Assembly (NCBI GenBank): GCA_964462675.1
Contig: CAYWYS010000001.1
Coordinates: 1-64,000, forward strand
Length of the DNA: 64,000 bases
Direction: 5' to 3'
From: XN24 sp964462675
GTDB lineage: Bacteria > Pseudomonadota > Gammaproteobacteria > Steroidobacterales > XN24
Shown here: in pieces, positions 53,146 to 61,100 of the stretch
Numbering within the stretch: the first letter of the stretch is position 1
How the letters are laid out: each line of letters starts with the position of its first letter
The notes under the pieces: generated by a model
Told to the model about the DNA's origin: nothing
Database searches by the model: none
Seen by the model: only the letters and a program-made list of their open reading frames with translations
Program-made: the position numbers and the translations under genes

Positions 53146-53779
53146 CGATCAGCGCCAGGCCGAGCGTGTCGTCCGACACTATTCGCGGCTCGCGCCGGCC
53201 TATGACACGCGCTGGGACCGCTACTCGCGTGGCTCCCTGGGCAAGCTGGTGGAGCTCCTGCCGCTGCACGGCGACGAGCGCCTGCTCGATATCGCCTGCG
53301 GCACCGGGCGGCTGGAAGGCTTGCTGCGGCAGGCCCAACCCCGCCTGGACGTCACGGGTGTCGACCTGTCGCCGCACATGATCGAGGTCGCGCGCGGGCG
53401 GCTGCCCGAAGACCCGCGTACCCGCTGGCACCAGGGTACGCTGGACACGGTCGAGCTGCCGCCGGCGTCGTTCGACGTCGTGACCTGCAATAACGCCTTT
53501 CACCTGTTCCCGGAACAGCAGGCTTCGCTGGTACAGATGGCGCGCCTCACGCGGCCGGGCGGCGTGGTCGCCATCGTCGACTGGTGCCGCGAGTATCCGC
53601 AGATCGGCGCACTGCAACTCGTGGTGCGGCTCGGCGTCGGGCAGCGGCGCAGGATCCTCACGCGCGCCGAGCTCGGCGGCATGCTGAGCAAGGCGGGACT
53701 GCAGGTGGAGACCGCGGAGCGCTTCAGCGCCACGCCGTTCTGGGGGATGATGTGCTTCATCGCGCGCAAGCCCGCCTGA
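53120..53779 (+). CDS. Class I SAM-dependent methyltransferase
   Basis: A 219-residue methyltransferase with Rossmann-fold motif I LLDIACGTGRLEG, motif II VTGVDLSPHMIEVA, and motif IV DVVTCNNAFHLF. Similar to the UbiE/Methyltransf_11 group; the substrate is not evident. The ATG at 53120 has CCAGGAG upstream and lies 26 bases inside the cusA 3' end in another frame. An upstream start at 53075 would add residues without homology. Coupling with a metal pump is unusual and may mean methylation of a metalloid or a small thiol, but that is speculative. Confidence 0.8.
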   Translation: MATNPSAHSDQRQAERVVRHYSRLAPAYDTRWDRYSRGSLGKLVELLPLHGDERLLDIACGTGRLEGLLRQAQPRLDVTGVDLSPHMIEVARGRLPEDPRTRWHQGTLDTVELPPASFDVVTCNNAFHLFPEQQASLVQMARLTRPGGVVAIVDWCREYPQIGALQLVVRLGVGQRRRILTRAELGGMLSKAGLQVETAERFSATPFWGMMCFIARKPA

Positions 53780-53938
53780 CTCCCTCCCGCGTCCCCCCCG
53801 GTTAGCGCAGCCGCGCCCTGATTCGCCACGATTGACCCGGTCGCCGCCAGATTGCGGCCCGGAGGCTGCCGCGCCGGGCAGCTGCAATGGATCCCGAGGC
53901 GGACATGCCGTCCGTCACCTTGATGGAGGATCGGGACC

Positions 53939-54679
53939 ATGAAGAGAACTTTCATTGCTTGCGCCGCGCTGGCGGCGCTGGCGGCGGCGCCGGCGCAGGC
54001 TGAATCCGGGCATCCCGAGCAGGCAGCCCGCAAGAACGGCATCGGTGTTGTCGCCGGCGGCCTGGTCGGCGCCCTGTTCGGCGGCCCTCCCGGGGCTATC
54101 GCCGGGATGATGCTCGGCGGCTATGCCGTGGACCGCGAGCAGGCCGTGCATCGTGCCGCTACGCTGGAACAGCAGAACCTGGTCCTCGAGGGCGAGCGAC
54201 GCAGCCTCACTTCCGAGCGCATCAGCTTGAAGGCCAGCATCGCAGAACTGCACGGCGAGCTCGCACACGAGCGGGAGCTTGCCGCCAGCGCGGCCGAAAC
54301 CGGATTGCTCGCCGACGGCCTGGCGTTCGCAGTCGGATTCCGCACCAACAGCGCGACGCCGCCGGACGAGCTGAGCGAAGGGATCGAAGCGCTGGCGATG
54401 CTCATCGGCGCATTGCCGTCACTGGAGGTCCGCCTGGACGGCTATGCCGATCCCCGCGGCAGCGACGCGCTCAATGCCGAGCTTTCGCTGGCGCGGGCTG
54501 AAGCCATTCGAGAGCGACTGGTGCTGGCCGGCGTCGACCCGGAGCGTATTCACGTCACGGCGCATGGCGCGGTGGCGAGCGACGCAGACCCCGTCGCCGA
54601 CCCGGATGGCTGGGCCCTGCAGCGTCGTGTCAGCATCCGCCTCGAAAGCCGCGAGGGACGCCTGGCTGCCAAGCCCTGA
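53939..54679 (+). CDS. OmpA-like protein with glycine zipper, PdsO-like
   Basis: A 246-residue exported protein. The signal peptide is MKRTFIACAALAALAAAPAQA. A glycine-zipper segment (GVVAGGLVGALFGGPPGAIAGMMLGGYAVD, about 36-66), a coiled-coil (QNLVLEGERRSLTSERISLKASIAELHGELAHEREL, about 75-115) and an OmpA C-terminal peptidoglycan-binding domain (LDGYADPRGSDALNAELSLARAEAIRERL) follow. This layout resembles PdsO, the OmpA-like protein of proteobacterial sortase systems, but no sortase or pdsR/pdsS is present here, so PdsO is only a comparison. GGAGG lies 12 bases before the ATG. Confidence 0.75.
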   Translation: MKRTFIACAALAALAAAPAQAESGHPEQAARKNGIGVVAGGLVGALFGGPPGAIAGMMLGGYAVDREQAVHRAATLEQQNLVLEGERRSLTSERISLKASIAELHGELAHERELAASAAETGLLADGLAFAVGFRTNSATPPDELSEGIEALAMLIGALPSLEVRLDGYADPRGSDALNAELSLARAEAIRERLVLAGVDPERIHVTAHGAVASDADPVADPDGWALQRRVSIRLESREGRLAAKP

Positions 54680-54786
54680 GCGTGTCCGGCGGCAGCACGG
54701 TCGGCGTAAGATAGCCAGCGCCGGGGCGGCGTTATCGCGCGGCCCCGGCGTTTACCGTCCCGTCCGGGATGCTGCCGAGACCTGGA

Positions 54787-55446
54787 ATGCAGTTCACCGC
54801 AGGCGTGCTCAGCCCCGAACTCGCGCGCCTGTGCATTGGCCTCGCCACGATGTTGCTGTTAGCGGCGCTGCCGGGCCTGCGCGCGTTGCACGGCCATCCC
54901 GAGCGCCTGCACTTGCTGGCGGGCTCGGCTGTTGCGCTCGCGGTGCTGTGGAGCATGCATGCGCGCATCGATCCCGGCGTCGCCGTGCACGTGCTGGGGA
55001 CGCCGGCGGTGGTGCTGGTGCTTGGCTGGCGGCCGGGCATGCTGGCGGCGGCGCTGGCGAGTATCGCGCTGCTGTCGTTCGGCACCGTGGCCCCCGCGCT
55101 GGCGCCGGCCGGCTGGCTGCTGTCCGCGGCCCTGCCGGGCGCGGTGGTCGTCGCGGTCGCGTGGGCGGCGCGCTTTCGGCTGCCGAGGAATCCGTTCATC
55201 TTCATTTTCGTCTGCGCGTTCTTCGGTTCGGCGCTGGCCGTGCTTGCCACGTGGATCGGCGGGTCACTGCTGCTGGCAGCCTCGGGGCAGCCCTCGCCGA
55301 GCGGCGCCGACGGCTCGTTGGGCGCCTTCCTGCCGCTGGTGCTGTTTCCCGAGGCCTTCATCAACGGTGCCATTGTCAGCACGCTGATCGTCTATCGGCC
55401 GGACTGGGTGCGTCTGTACGATGAGCGCTTCTATACGCGTGCCTGA
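54787..55446 (+). CDS. CbiM-like energy-coupling-factor permease
   Basis: A 219-residue membrane protein with about six helices. It resembles the CbiM/NikM substrate-binding subunit of ECF-type cobalt/nickel transporters: an N-terminal MQFTAGVLSPELARL (standing for MHIPDGVLS), a hydrophobic core, and a conserved LVLFPEAFINGAIVSTLIVYRPDWV end. The His-2 of real CbiM (MHI) is replaced by Gln here, so the metal-coordinating N-terminus is altered. No CbiN, CbiQ or ATPase gene lies nearby; this lone type occurs in many gammaproteobacteria. Metal specificity cannot be given. Confidence 0.72.
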   Translation: MQFTAGVLSPELARLCIGLATMLLLAALPGLRALHGHPERLHLLAGSAVALAVLWSMHARIDPGVAVHVLGTPAVVLVLGWRPGMLAAALASIALLSFGTVAPALAPAGWLLSAALPGAVVVAVAWAARFRLPRNPFIFIFVCAFFGSALAVLATWIGGSLLLAASGQPSPSGADGSLGAFLPLVLFPEAFINGAIVSTLIVYRPDWVRLYDERFYTRA

Positions 55447-55507
55447 TTGACTAGAATCCCCGGCCATTCGCTGCGCCCCGCAGGCGCCTGGAACAGGGAG
55501 GTTTTCG

Positions 55508-57493
55508 ATGCGAAAGTTTGTTGTGCTCGGCTGCATGGCGGCCATGTGTTCTGGCGGGCTGCCGCGGCCGGCGTCCGCGGATGCGCCGCTGCCGATCGAA
55601 TATTTCACGCGCTACGACGAGTACGGCGAGGTCAAGATCTCGCCAGACGGAAAGTTCCTCGCGATGAGCATGGGCACCTTCGGACGCACGTTGGTGGCGT
55701 TCCTTGATCTCGAACAGAAGAAGCTGGTCAGCGGCGTGGCGGCGGGCGGCCTGCTCGAGATCCATGGCTTCGACTGGGTCTCTGATACGCGCCTCATCTA
55801 CTACCCCGGCTACCGGTGGCCCGGCAACAGCTATGCGAGCCCGACGGGCGAGATCAGCGCGGTCGACCGGGACGGCAAGCGGCGGGCCTTGATCTACGGC
55901 TCGCAGGTCGTGAATACGCTCGAGACGAGCCACGTCAGGCAGCGGCAGGCCAGCATGGCAACGCCGACCGTCGTCAGCCCGCTGCGCAACGACGACAAGT
56001 TCGTCCTGATCACGGAACAGCCGTGGCGCGAAGGCGCGAGATTCTATTACGAGAACCGCGATGCTGCGCCCACGATCACCCGTCTCAACGTGTTCAACGG
56101 CGACAAGCGGCGCGTCGGCACCGCGCCACTGGCGTCGGCGCGAGTGCTCGTGGACCGCAATGACGAAGTCCGTTTTGCATTCGGCTTCGACCAGAAATCG
56201 CGCTATGCAGCGGTCTGGAAACCTCATCCCCGTGCAGCGTGGCAGGAGTTCCAGTTGCCCGGATTTCGTTCCGAACTGGTCGTGCCGCGCGCGCTCAGCG
56301 ACGATGAGCAGGGCGTGCTGTTCACCGGTGTCACCGAGGGCGAATCGCTCGAGGCGATCTACCACTTGGACCTGCAGACGCACGAGGTCACTAAGCTCTT
56401 CGGGCACCCGGAGGTCGATATCGACGGGGTCATCCGTGACGAAGCTCGAGCGACGATCGTCGGCGTGCGCGTCCACGCGGATCGGCCGGAGTTCCATTGG
56501 CTGCTGCCGGATCATCCGGTCGCAACGGCTCACCGGGCGCTCCAGGCGGCATTTCCCGGCCAAGTGGCCGAGCTGACCAGTCTCAGCAGCGACGGGCGTC
56601 GCGGCATCGCCTTCGTATGGTCGGACGTGAACCCGGGCGACTATTACCTGATCGACACCGGGACGATGCGCGCCGAGTATCTCGCCAGTACGCGCCCGTG
56701 GGTCGACCCGGCGCAGATGCGGCCACGGACGCCGGTCCGGCTGTCGGCGCGGGATGGCCTGCCGCTGCAGGGCTACCTGACCCGACCGGCCGGCGAGGCG
56801 CCCCATCCGCTGGTCGTCTTGCCGCACGGTGGTCCGCATGGCGTCAGGGATCGCTGGACGTACGACGCGGAAGCGCAGCTGCTGGCGAGCCGCGGATACG
56901 CTGTACTGCAGGTCAACTTCCGCGGCAGCGCGGGATTCGGCTTCGACTTCGAAGCTGCCGGCTACCGGGAGTGGGGCGGCAAGGTCCAGGACGACATTAC
57001 CGACGCAACGCGCTGGGCTATCGAAAGCGGGGTGACCGAGGAAGGGCGAATCTGTATTTACGGCGGCAGTTTTGGCGGCTACGCTGCGCTGATGGGCGCC
57101 GTCCGCGAGCCGGGCCTGTACCAGTGCGCTGTCGCTTTCGCAGGCGTCTACGACCTCGAGCTGATGTTCGCGTCCGGCGACATTCCGCGTTCCCGGCTCG
57201 GTCGCAACTATCTCGAGGAAGTTCTCGGCAACGACCGTGCACTTTTGCGCGAGCGCTCGCCGGTGCATCACGCGGCGCGCATCGAGGCTCCGGTGTTATT
57301 GATTCATGGGCGCGAGGACTGGCGTTCGGACGTATCCCAGTCGCGCGGCATGAAGGCCGCCCTCGACCGGGAGAACAAGCCGCATGAGTGGATCGAACTT
57401 CGCGGCGAGGGGCACGGCATCTACGATGCCGACGTGCGCAAGGAGACTTACGAGCGCATTCTCACATTCCTCGCACAGTACATCGGCACCTGA
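55508..57493 (+). CDS. S9 family prolyl oligopeptidase-type peptidase
   Basis: A 661-residue exported serine peptidase. A signal peptide (VVLGCMAAMCSGGLPRPASA) precedes a seven-bladed propeller-like domain (about 30-390, with SPDGKFLAMSMGTFGRT), then an alpha/beta-hydrolase domain. The nucleophile is Ser521 in GGSFGGYAALMG; the Asp is in HGREDWRSD and the His in GEGHGIYD, which completes the triad. S9 peptidases of this kind are usually acylaminoacyl or dipeptidyl peptidases. AGGGAGG lies 8 bases before the ATG. It converges on the MBL gene over a perfect hairpin. Confidence 0.88.
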   Translation: MRKFVVLGCMAAMCSGGLPRPASADAPLPIEYFTRYDEYGEVKISPDGKFLAMSMGTFGRTLVAFLDLEQKKLVSGVAAGGLLEIHGFDWVSDTRLIYYPGYRWPGNSYASPTGEISAVDRDGKRRALIYGSQVVNTLETSHVRQRQASMATPTVVSPLRNDDKFVLITEQPWREGARFYYENRDAAPTITRLNVFNGDKRRVGTAPLASARVLVDRNDEVRFAFGFDQKSRYAAVWKPHPRAAWQEFQLPGFRSELVVPRALSDDEQGVLFTGVTEGESLEAIYHLDLQTHEVTKLFGHPEVDIDGVIRDEARATIVGVRVHADRPEFHWLLPDHPVATAHRALQAAFPGQVAELTSLSSDGRRGIAFVWSDVNPGDYYLIDTGTMRAEYLASTRPWVDPAQMRPRTPVRLSARDGLPLQGYLTRPAGEAPHPLVVLPHGGPHGVRDRWTYDAEAQLLASRGYAVLQVNFRGSAGFGFDFEAAGYREWGGKVQDDITDATRWAIESGVTEEGRICIYGGSFGGYAALMGAVREPGLYQCAVAFAGVYDLELMFASGDIPRSRLGRNYLEEVLGNDRALLRERSPVHHAARIEAPVLLIHGREDWRSDVSQSRGMKAALDRENKPHEWIELRGEGHGIYDADVRKETYERILTFLAQYIGT

Positions 57494-57507
57494 GCGCGCT
57501 GCTCAGG
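57489..57507. terminator. Convergent hairpin, possible bidirectional terminator
   Basis: CCTGAGC-GCGCT-GCTCAGG is a perfect 7-bp stem with a 5-base loop. It includes the stop codons of both the S9 peptidase and the facing MBL gene, which are only 9 bases apart. No T run follows on either strand, so intrinsic termination would be weak. Confidence 0.4.
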
Positions 57508-58231
57508 CCGGGCCAAGCACTTCCCTGAGCACGACGCCCATGTCGCGAATGGCCTGCGCGCCGTCGCCGCAGAACACCGAGCCGTGCATGACCGCGAGCG
57601 TCTTCGGCTCGAGCCTGGCGAGCCGCTCCAGGATGACCGGCGTCTTGTGCGTATAGGGCATGTACGCAGCGAACGGTCCGCGCTCGTAGCGCTCCAGCGT
57701 GTTGCGGAAGCGGCCGACGATGTCAGAGGTCGTCATCGCCTCGACCTTGCCATTCTGGTGGAGCAGGTCGGAGCAGAACAGCGTGCCCTGGGTCTCCTCG
57801 TACAGCAGGCCGGCGTCCCAGCAGTGCGGCACGTGCGGTGTGGCCAGGAAGCGGAAGCGATACTTGCCGGTGCTGAACACCTCGTCGTCGTCCAGCCCCC
57901 GTGCGGGCCGCGCCGCGACGACATCATCCACGCTGACGTTCTTAGCGAGGTGGCCGCAGGCCGCGGTCGCCTGCTGCGCCAGCGCCTGCCACTCCTGTAG
58001 CGAGCCGCACTCGTCAGACTCGAAATGGCTGAAACTGATCCACTTCAACGTGGCCGGGTCAATCAGTTGTGCGACCGCATCGCGGACGGCCGGAAACAGC
58101 CATCGCATGCCGGTGTGGTAGAGCAGGGGCTCGTCGTCGCGCACCAGGAACTGGTTGAAGTGCAGGTTGATGTCGGGGATGAAGGTGGAAACTCGGAACA
58201 GGTCCGGGGCGACTTCGTCGACTGAGGTCAT
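57503..58231 (-). CDS. MBL-fold protein of the di-iron oxygen-binding (ODP) type
   Basis: A 242-residue cytoplasmic metallo-beta-lactamase-fold protein. The metal signature is H-F-E-S-D-E (HxExD), as in flavodiiron (FprA) proteins instead of the usual HxHxDH, followed by the His in PHVPHCWDAG, Asp in CSDLLHQ and His in MHGS. No flavodoxin domain is attached. The HxExD form suggests a di-iron site that reacts with O2 or NO, or a stand-alone sensor of the ODP type. It lies 69 bases downstream of the tauE gene. Confidence 0.75.
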   Translation of the reverse strand: MTSVDEVAPDLFRVSTFIPDINLHFNQFLVRDDEPLLYHTGMRWLFPAVRDAVAQLIDPATLKWISFSHFESDECGSLQEWQALAQQATAACGHLAKNVSVDDVVAARPARGLDDDEVFSTGKYRFRFLATPHVPHCWDAGLLYEETQGTLFCSDLLHQNGKVEAMTTSDIVGRFRNTLERYERGPFAAYMPYTHKTPVILERLARLEPKTLAVMHGSVFCGDGAQAIRDMGVVLREVLGPA

Positions 58232-58300
58232 GGCAGGCTCTCCGGCAGCTGAGTGGCAAGCCTGGAGTAAAGACCATCATGTGGGGCTTGTCACCCGGCA

Positions 58301-58972
58301 TCAGGCGCCGAGCAGAAACCAAAGCCCGAAGCCCGCAATCACGGCCTCGACGATGAGCATGAACACGCGTGTCGGGATCCGGTCGAGAATCCGCTTTCCT
58401 GCGTAGGAGCCGAGCACCATGACTGGCGCGAGCAACAAACCGCCAAGCCAGATGCCCGGCGACATGACGCCGAGCCCCTGGTAAGTGGTCAGCTTCGCGA
58501 GGTGCATGACCGCCGTGCCGAGTGCCTCGGTGCCGAGGAACGCGCCCTTGGCCAGTCCGTAGGAGAGATAGAAGGGCGCGAGGAACGGCCCGGCGCTGCC
58601 GACGATCGCCGAGGCGACGGCGAACACGCCGCCGATCGGCGCGAACCAGGAGGTCCGGAACTTTTGCCGGAGGGCCGGGAAGGTGCGTCGCGCAATGAAC
58701 GACAGTAGCAGGAAGCCGCCGAGAAGCTTGACGAGGCCGGGGTCTGGGATGCGCGTGAACAGCCACGAACCGAGTACGGTGAGCGGGACGGCGCCGGCAA
58801 TGAACCAGCCGAAAACCTTGAAATCGAGCAGCTGCCAGTTGAAGCCGACCCGGCTGAGATTGCCGACCAGGTTGACCACGGCATACATCGGGACGGCTTC
58901 GCGCACGCCGAAGACACTGACCAAGACGGGCAACAGGATGATACCGCCGCCGGTGCCCGCGATGGCCGCCAC
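58301..58972 (-). CDS. TauE/SafE-family membrane transporter, start uncertain
   Basis: At least 223 residues with about 7 membrane helices, of the TauE/SafE sulfite/sulfonate exporter family (IAGTGGGIILLPVLVSVFG, YAVVNLVGNLSRVGFNW, VGSAGPFLAPFYLSYGLAKG, LGSYAGKRILDRIP). The only conventional start is a GTG at 58972, which falls inside the first helix. Upstream the same frame reads PLLIAAALAAST after a stop at 59009-59011, with only CTG and ATT codons. Either a rare start is used or the N-terminus has been lost. It lies at the left edge of the decaying stretch that runs to 60928. Substrate unknown. Confidence 0.7.
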   Translation of the reverse strand: MAAIAGTGGGIILLPVLVSVFGVREAVPMYAVVNLVGNLSRVGFNWQLLDFKVFGWFIAGAVPLTVLGSWLFTRIPDPGLVKLLGGFLLLSFIARRTFPALRQKFRTSWFAPIGGVFAVASAIVGSAGPFLAPFYLSYGLAKGAFLGTEALGTAVMHLAKLTTYQGLGVMSPGIWLGGLLLAPVMVLGSYAGKRILDRIPTRVFMLIVEAVIAGFGLWFLLGA

Positions 58973-59052
58973 GGTGGAGGCGGCGAGCGCGGCGGCAATC
59001 AGCAGGGGTCAGTGCTCGATCAACGGCCTCGCTCGCAGTGGCGCTTCACATG

Positions 59053-59466
59053 TCAGCGATGGTACGCGCCGGCACGCTCGGGCTGATACAGCACTTCCTC
59101 GATGCGGACGCGCAGCAGGCCGCCGCCCGGCTTCGGCCATTCGATCTCGTCGCCCTGCGAAAGTCCCAGCAGGGCGCTGCCCACCGGCGCCAGTACCGAG
59201 ATCTTGGCGCTGCTGGAATCCATGTCTTTCGGATAGACGAGCGTCAGGGTGAATTCCTCGGCGGAAGACTCCACTCGGAAGCGGACCGTCGAGTTCATCG
59301 TGACAACCGTGGACGGAATATCCGTCGGCTCGACGATGCTGGCGCGGGCCAGCTCGGCTTCGAGGTCGGCCCGGCCGGGGAAGGTGCCCTTTGGCAAGGA
59401 GGCCAGCAGGGCATCGAGCCTTTCGGCGTCGAGCGAGGAGATTACGATGTTGGGTCTGGAATTCAT
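59053..59466 (-). CDS. rnk: Rnk/GreA-like regulator of nucleoside diphosphate kinase
   Basis: A 137-residue protein with an N-terminal short coiled-coil (ISSLDAERLDALLASLPKG) and a GreA/GreB C-terminal FKBP-like domain (VTMNSTVRFRVESSAEEFTLTLVYPKD and SALLGLSQGDEIEWPKPGGGLLRVRIEEVLYQPE). This is the layout of Rnk, which binds RNA polymerase and affects nucleoside diphosphate kinase levels. The length fits. The gene is downstream of the small 94-codon frame, one base apart. Confidence 0.85.
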   Translation of the reverse strand: MNSRPNIVISSLDAERLDALLASLPKGTFPGRADLEAELARASIVEPTDIPSTVVTMNSTVRFRVESSAEEFTLTLVYPKDMDSSSAKISVLAPVGSALLGLSQGDEIEWPKPGGGLLRVRIEEVLYQPERAGAYHR

Positions 59467-59467
59467 G

Positions 59468-59752
59468 TCAGGTCACTCTTGCAACTGGGCCGCGACGTCG
59501 CGCAATGCTGCGACATCGTCCGAAACGATCGATTTCGGGTGCAGCGAAGCGGCCTCGGCAGGCCAGTTTCAACACGCCGCCGAAGCCGGGATCGCGCTTG
59601 ATTTTGCGCCGAGGCGCTGCTGGACGGGAAATGCAGTGCCGTCCGCCGTCGGGCCCGGCAAGTATACCATTCTTGCGCCACAGTTCCTTGCGGAATTCTT
59701 GTGCAAGAGAAGGACGCTGCCAGCGCGGCACGTCGTGCCAGGCCTTCGACAT
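59468..59752 (-). CDS. Small basic hypothetical protein, coupled to broken exchanger gene
   Basis: A 94-residue frame starting MSKAWHDVPRWQRPSLAQEF, very rich in Arg and Lys, with no signal peptide or known motif. Its ATG overlaps the TGA of the Na+/Ca2+ exchanger frame (ATGA) and it ends one base before rnk. Position supports translation; the composition and lack of a known family do not. It might be a spurious frame in a decaying stretch. Confidence 0.35.
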   Translation of the reverse strand: MSKAWHDVPRWQRPSLAQEFRKELWRKNGILAGPDGGRHCISRPAAPRRKIKRDPGFGGVLKLACRGRFAAPEIDRFGRCRSIARRRGPVARVT

Positions 59753-60719
59753 CACGCGACGAAGAAAGTAAAGCCGACCCCTGCGTATATGCCATAGCCG
59801 GTGAAAAGTATTGCGCCTTCCAAGCGGCTCAGGCGACGTCCCGTATACAGGAACAACAGGAGCAACACGGCAGCTCCGAGCATGACCCACTGATCGAATT
59901 GCAGGATTCTTGCGTGTACTTGTAAAGGCTGCAGCAATGCCGACACGCCAAGAATTCCCAGCAGGTTGAAAATGTTGCTGCCAAGGACGTTGCCTACGGC
60001 CACGTCCGCGTGGCCGCGGATCGCTGCCATTACCGACACGGACAGTTCGGGAAGGGAGGTGCCGACCGCTACGAGCGTCAAGCCCACCACGGCCTCTGAA
60101 ACCTGGAAGTGAGCGGCGATTCCCACGGCACCGGTCAGGAGAACTTGCGCGCCACCAATCAAGAGCAGCAATCCAATGAGGACGGCCGCAACGATCCGGG
60201 GCGTTGAACCTGGAATGGCGGAAAGCTCTTGCGCTTCCGCCTCATGGACTGCCGCTGACGGAGCCGCGTGGAAGCGCTCGGTCAAGTATGCCCACGCCAG
60301 GTACGCCATCAGGGCAAGCAGGAAGATGGCGGCGTCGGTGCGACCCAGCGCGCCTCCGCCAGCAAGGACCATGAAAAGGACACTTGCTGCGATGACGGTC
60401 ACAGCGTCCCGACGCAATGCCAGGGCCTGACCGCCAGCGGCATGATAAGAGCGCAGATGCCCAGGATCAGCAGAATGTTGGCGATGTTGCTTCCGACAAT
60501 GTTACCGATGGCGATATCCGCTCTTCCCTTCAAGGCAGCATCGACAGAGACCACCAGTTCTGGCGCAGAGGTGCCGAACCCCACGATGACCAGGCCGCTC
60601 AGCAATGGGGATACCTGAAGCTGTCTCGCGGCAGATAGCGAGCCACGGATAAGTGCTTCGCCACCGATTGCGAGCAGTGCGACGCCCGCCAGCAGGAGTG
60701 CCAGATTCAGCAGGGCCAG
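59752..60719 (-). pseudogene. Na+/Ca2+ exchanger (CaCA, YrbG/CaxA-like), frameshifted
   Basis: Two frames together make one CaCA-family exchanger of about 320 residues. The first half (from about 60719 to 60420) reads YLALLNLALLLAGVALLAIG, then SPLLSGLVIVGFGTSAPELVVS and GNIVGSNIANILLILGICAL. The second half (60417 to 59752) has VGTSLPELSVSVMAAIRG and GNVLGSNIFNLLGILG. Both alpha-repeats are intact in sequence but lie in different frames, joined near 60418-60422, where one base appears to be missing in CCCTGG(G)CATTG. The N-terminal half also has no ATG or GTG; CTG codons near 60710-60719 behind GAGGAG are the only candidates. It is either a recent pseudogene or a sequencing error in a real exchanger. 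Confidence 0.8.
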
Positions 60720-60770
60720 GTACTCCTCGGAGCAACGGTTGGCACTTGGTGATGGCGTATCGCCATTGCT

Positions 60771-60928
60771 TCACCGAACCGGCAAGAGGCCATTACCGCC
60801 AATGGGACGCGTCTCGTAGCGCTCGCCGAATCCCTGGATCGCATGCCACCGACCCCGCTGATCAGCAGCGTGGCCAAGGTGTCGCGCTTCCCTGGCACGA
60901 CCTTGATCTTCCCAATCAATCCATAAAT
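60771..60928 (-). pseudogene. Remnant of an antibiotic-biosynthesis-monooxygenase (ABM) domain protein
   Basis: One frame reads IYGLIGKIKVVPGKRDTLA and on to GVGGM (60928-60842), the N-terminal strand and helix of an ABM-type quinol monooxygenase. A second frame, joined at about 60840, reads AIQGFGERYETRPIGGNGL up to a stop at 60771 (the family's C-terminus). The middle part of about 45 residues is missing and the ends are out of frame, so an internal deletion has destroyed the gene. No ATG is at the start. Confidence 0.72.
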
Positions 60929-61100
60929 CGCAAGTCGCTCCGGAACTGTGGAAAAAGCCGGCCCTCAAGCGGCAGTGTCTCCGCGGCCCGGCTTGGCCTC
61001 GCCCAGAATATGCCATATCGACGCCGCAGGCTCGACCCGGCCCCCGCGCCGCAGGTGGCATAATTGCAAGCTTCGATTGAACTCGACGAAGGATTCCACG

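Noticed and set aside
60653..61063. + strand 136-codon frame before the aminopeptidase
   Set aside because: It runs antisense to the ABM remnant and the exchanger start; no homology.
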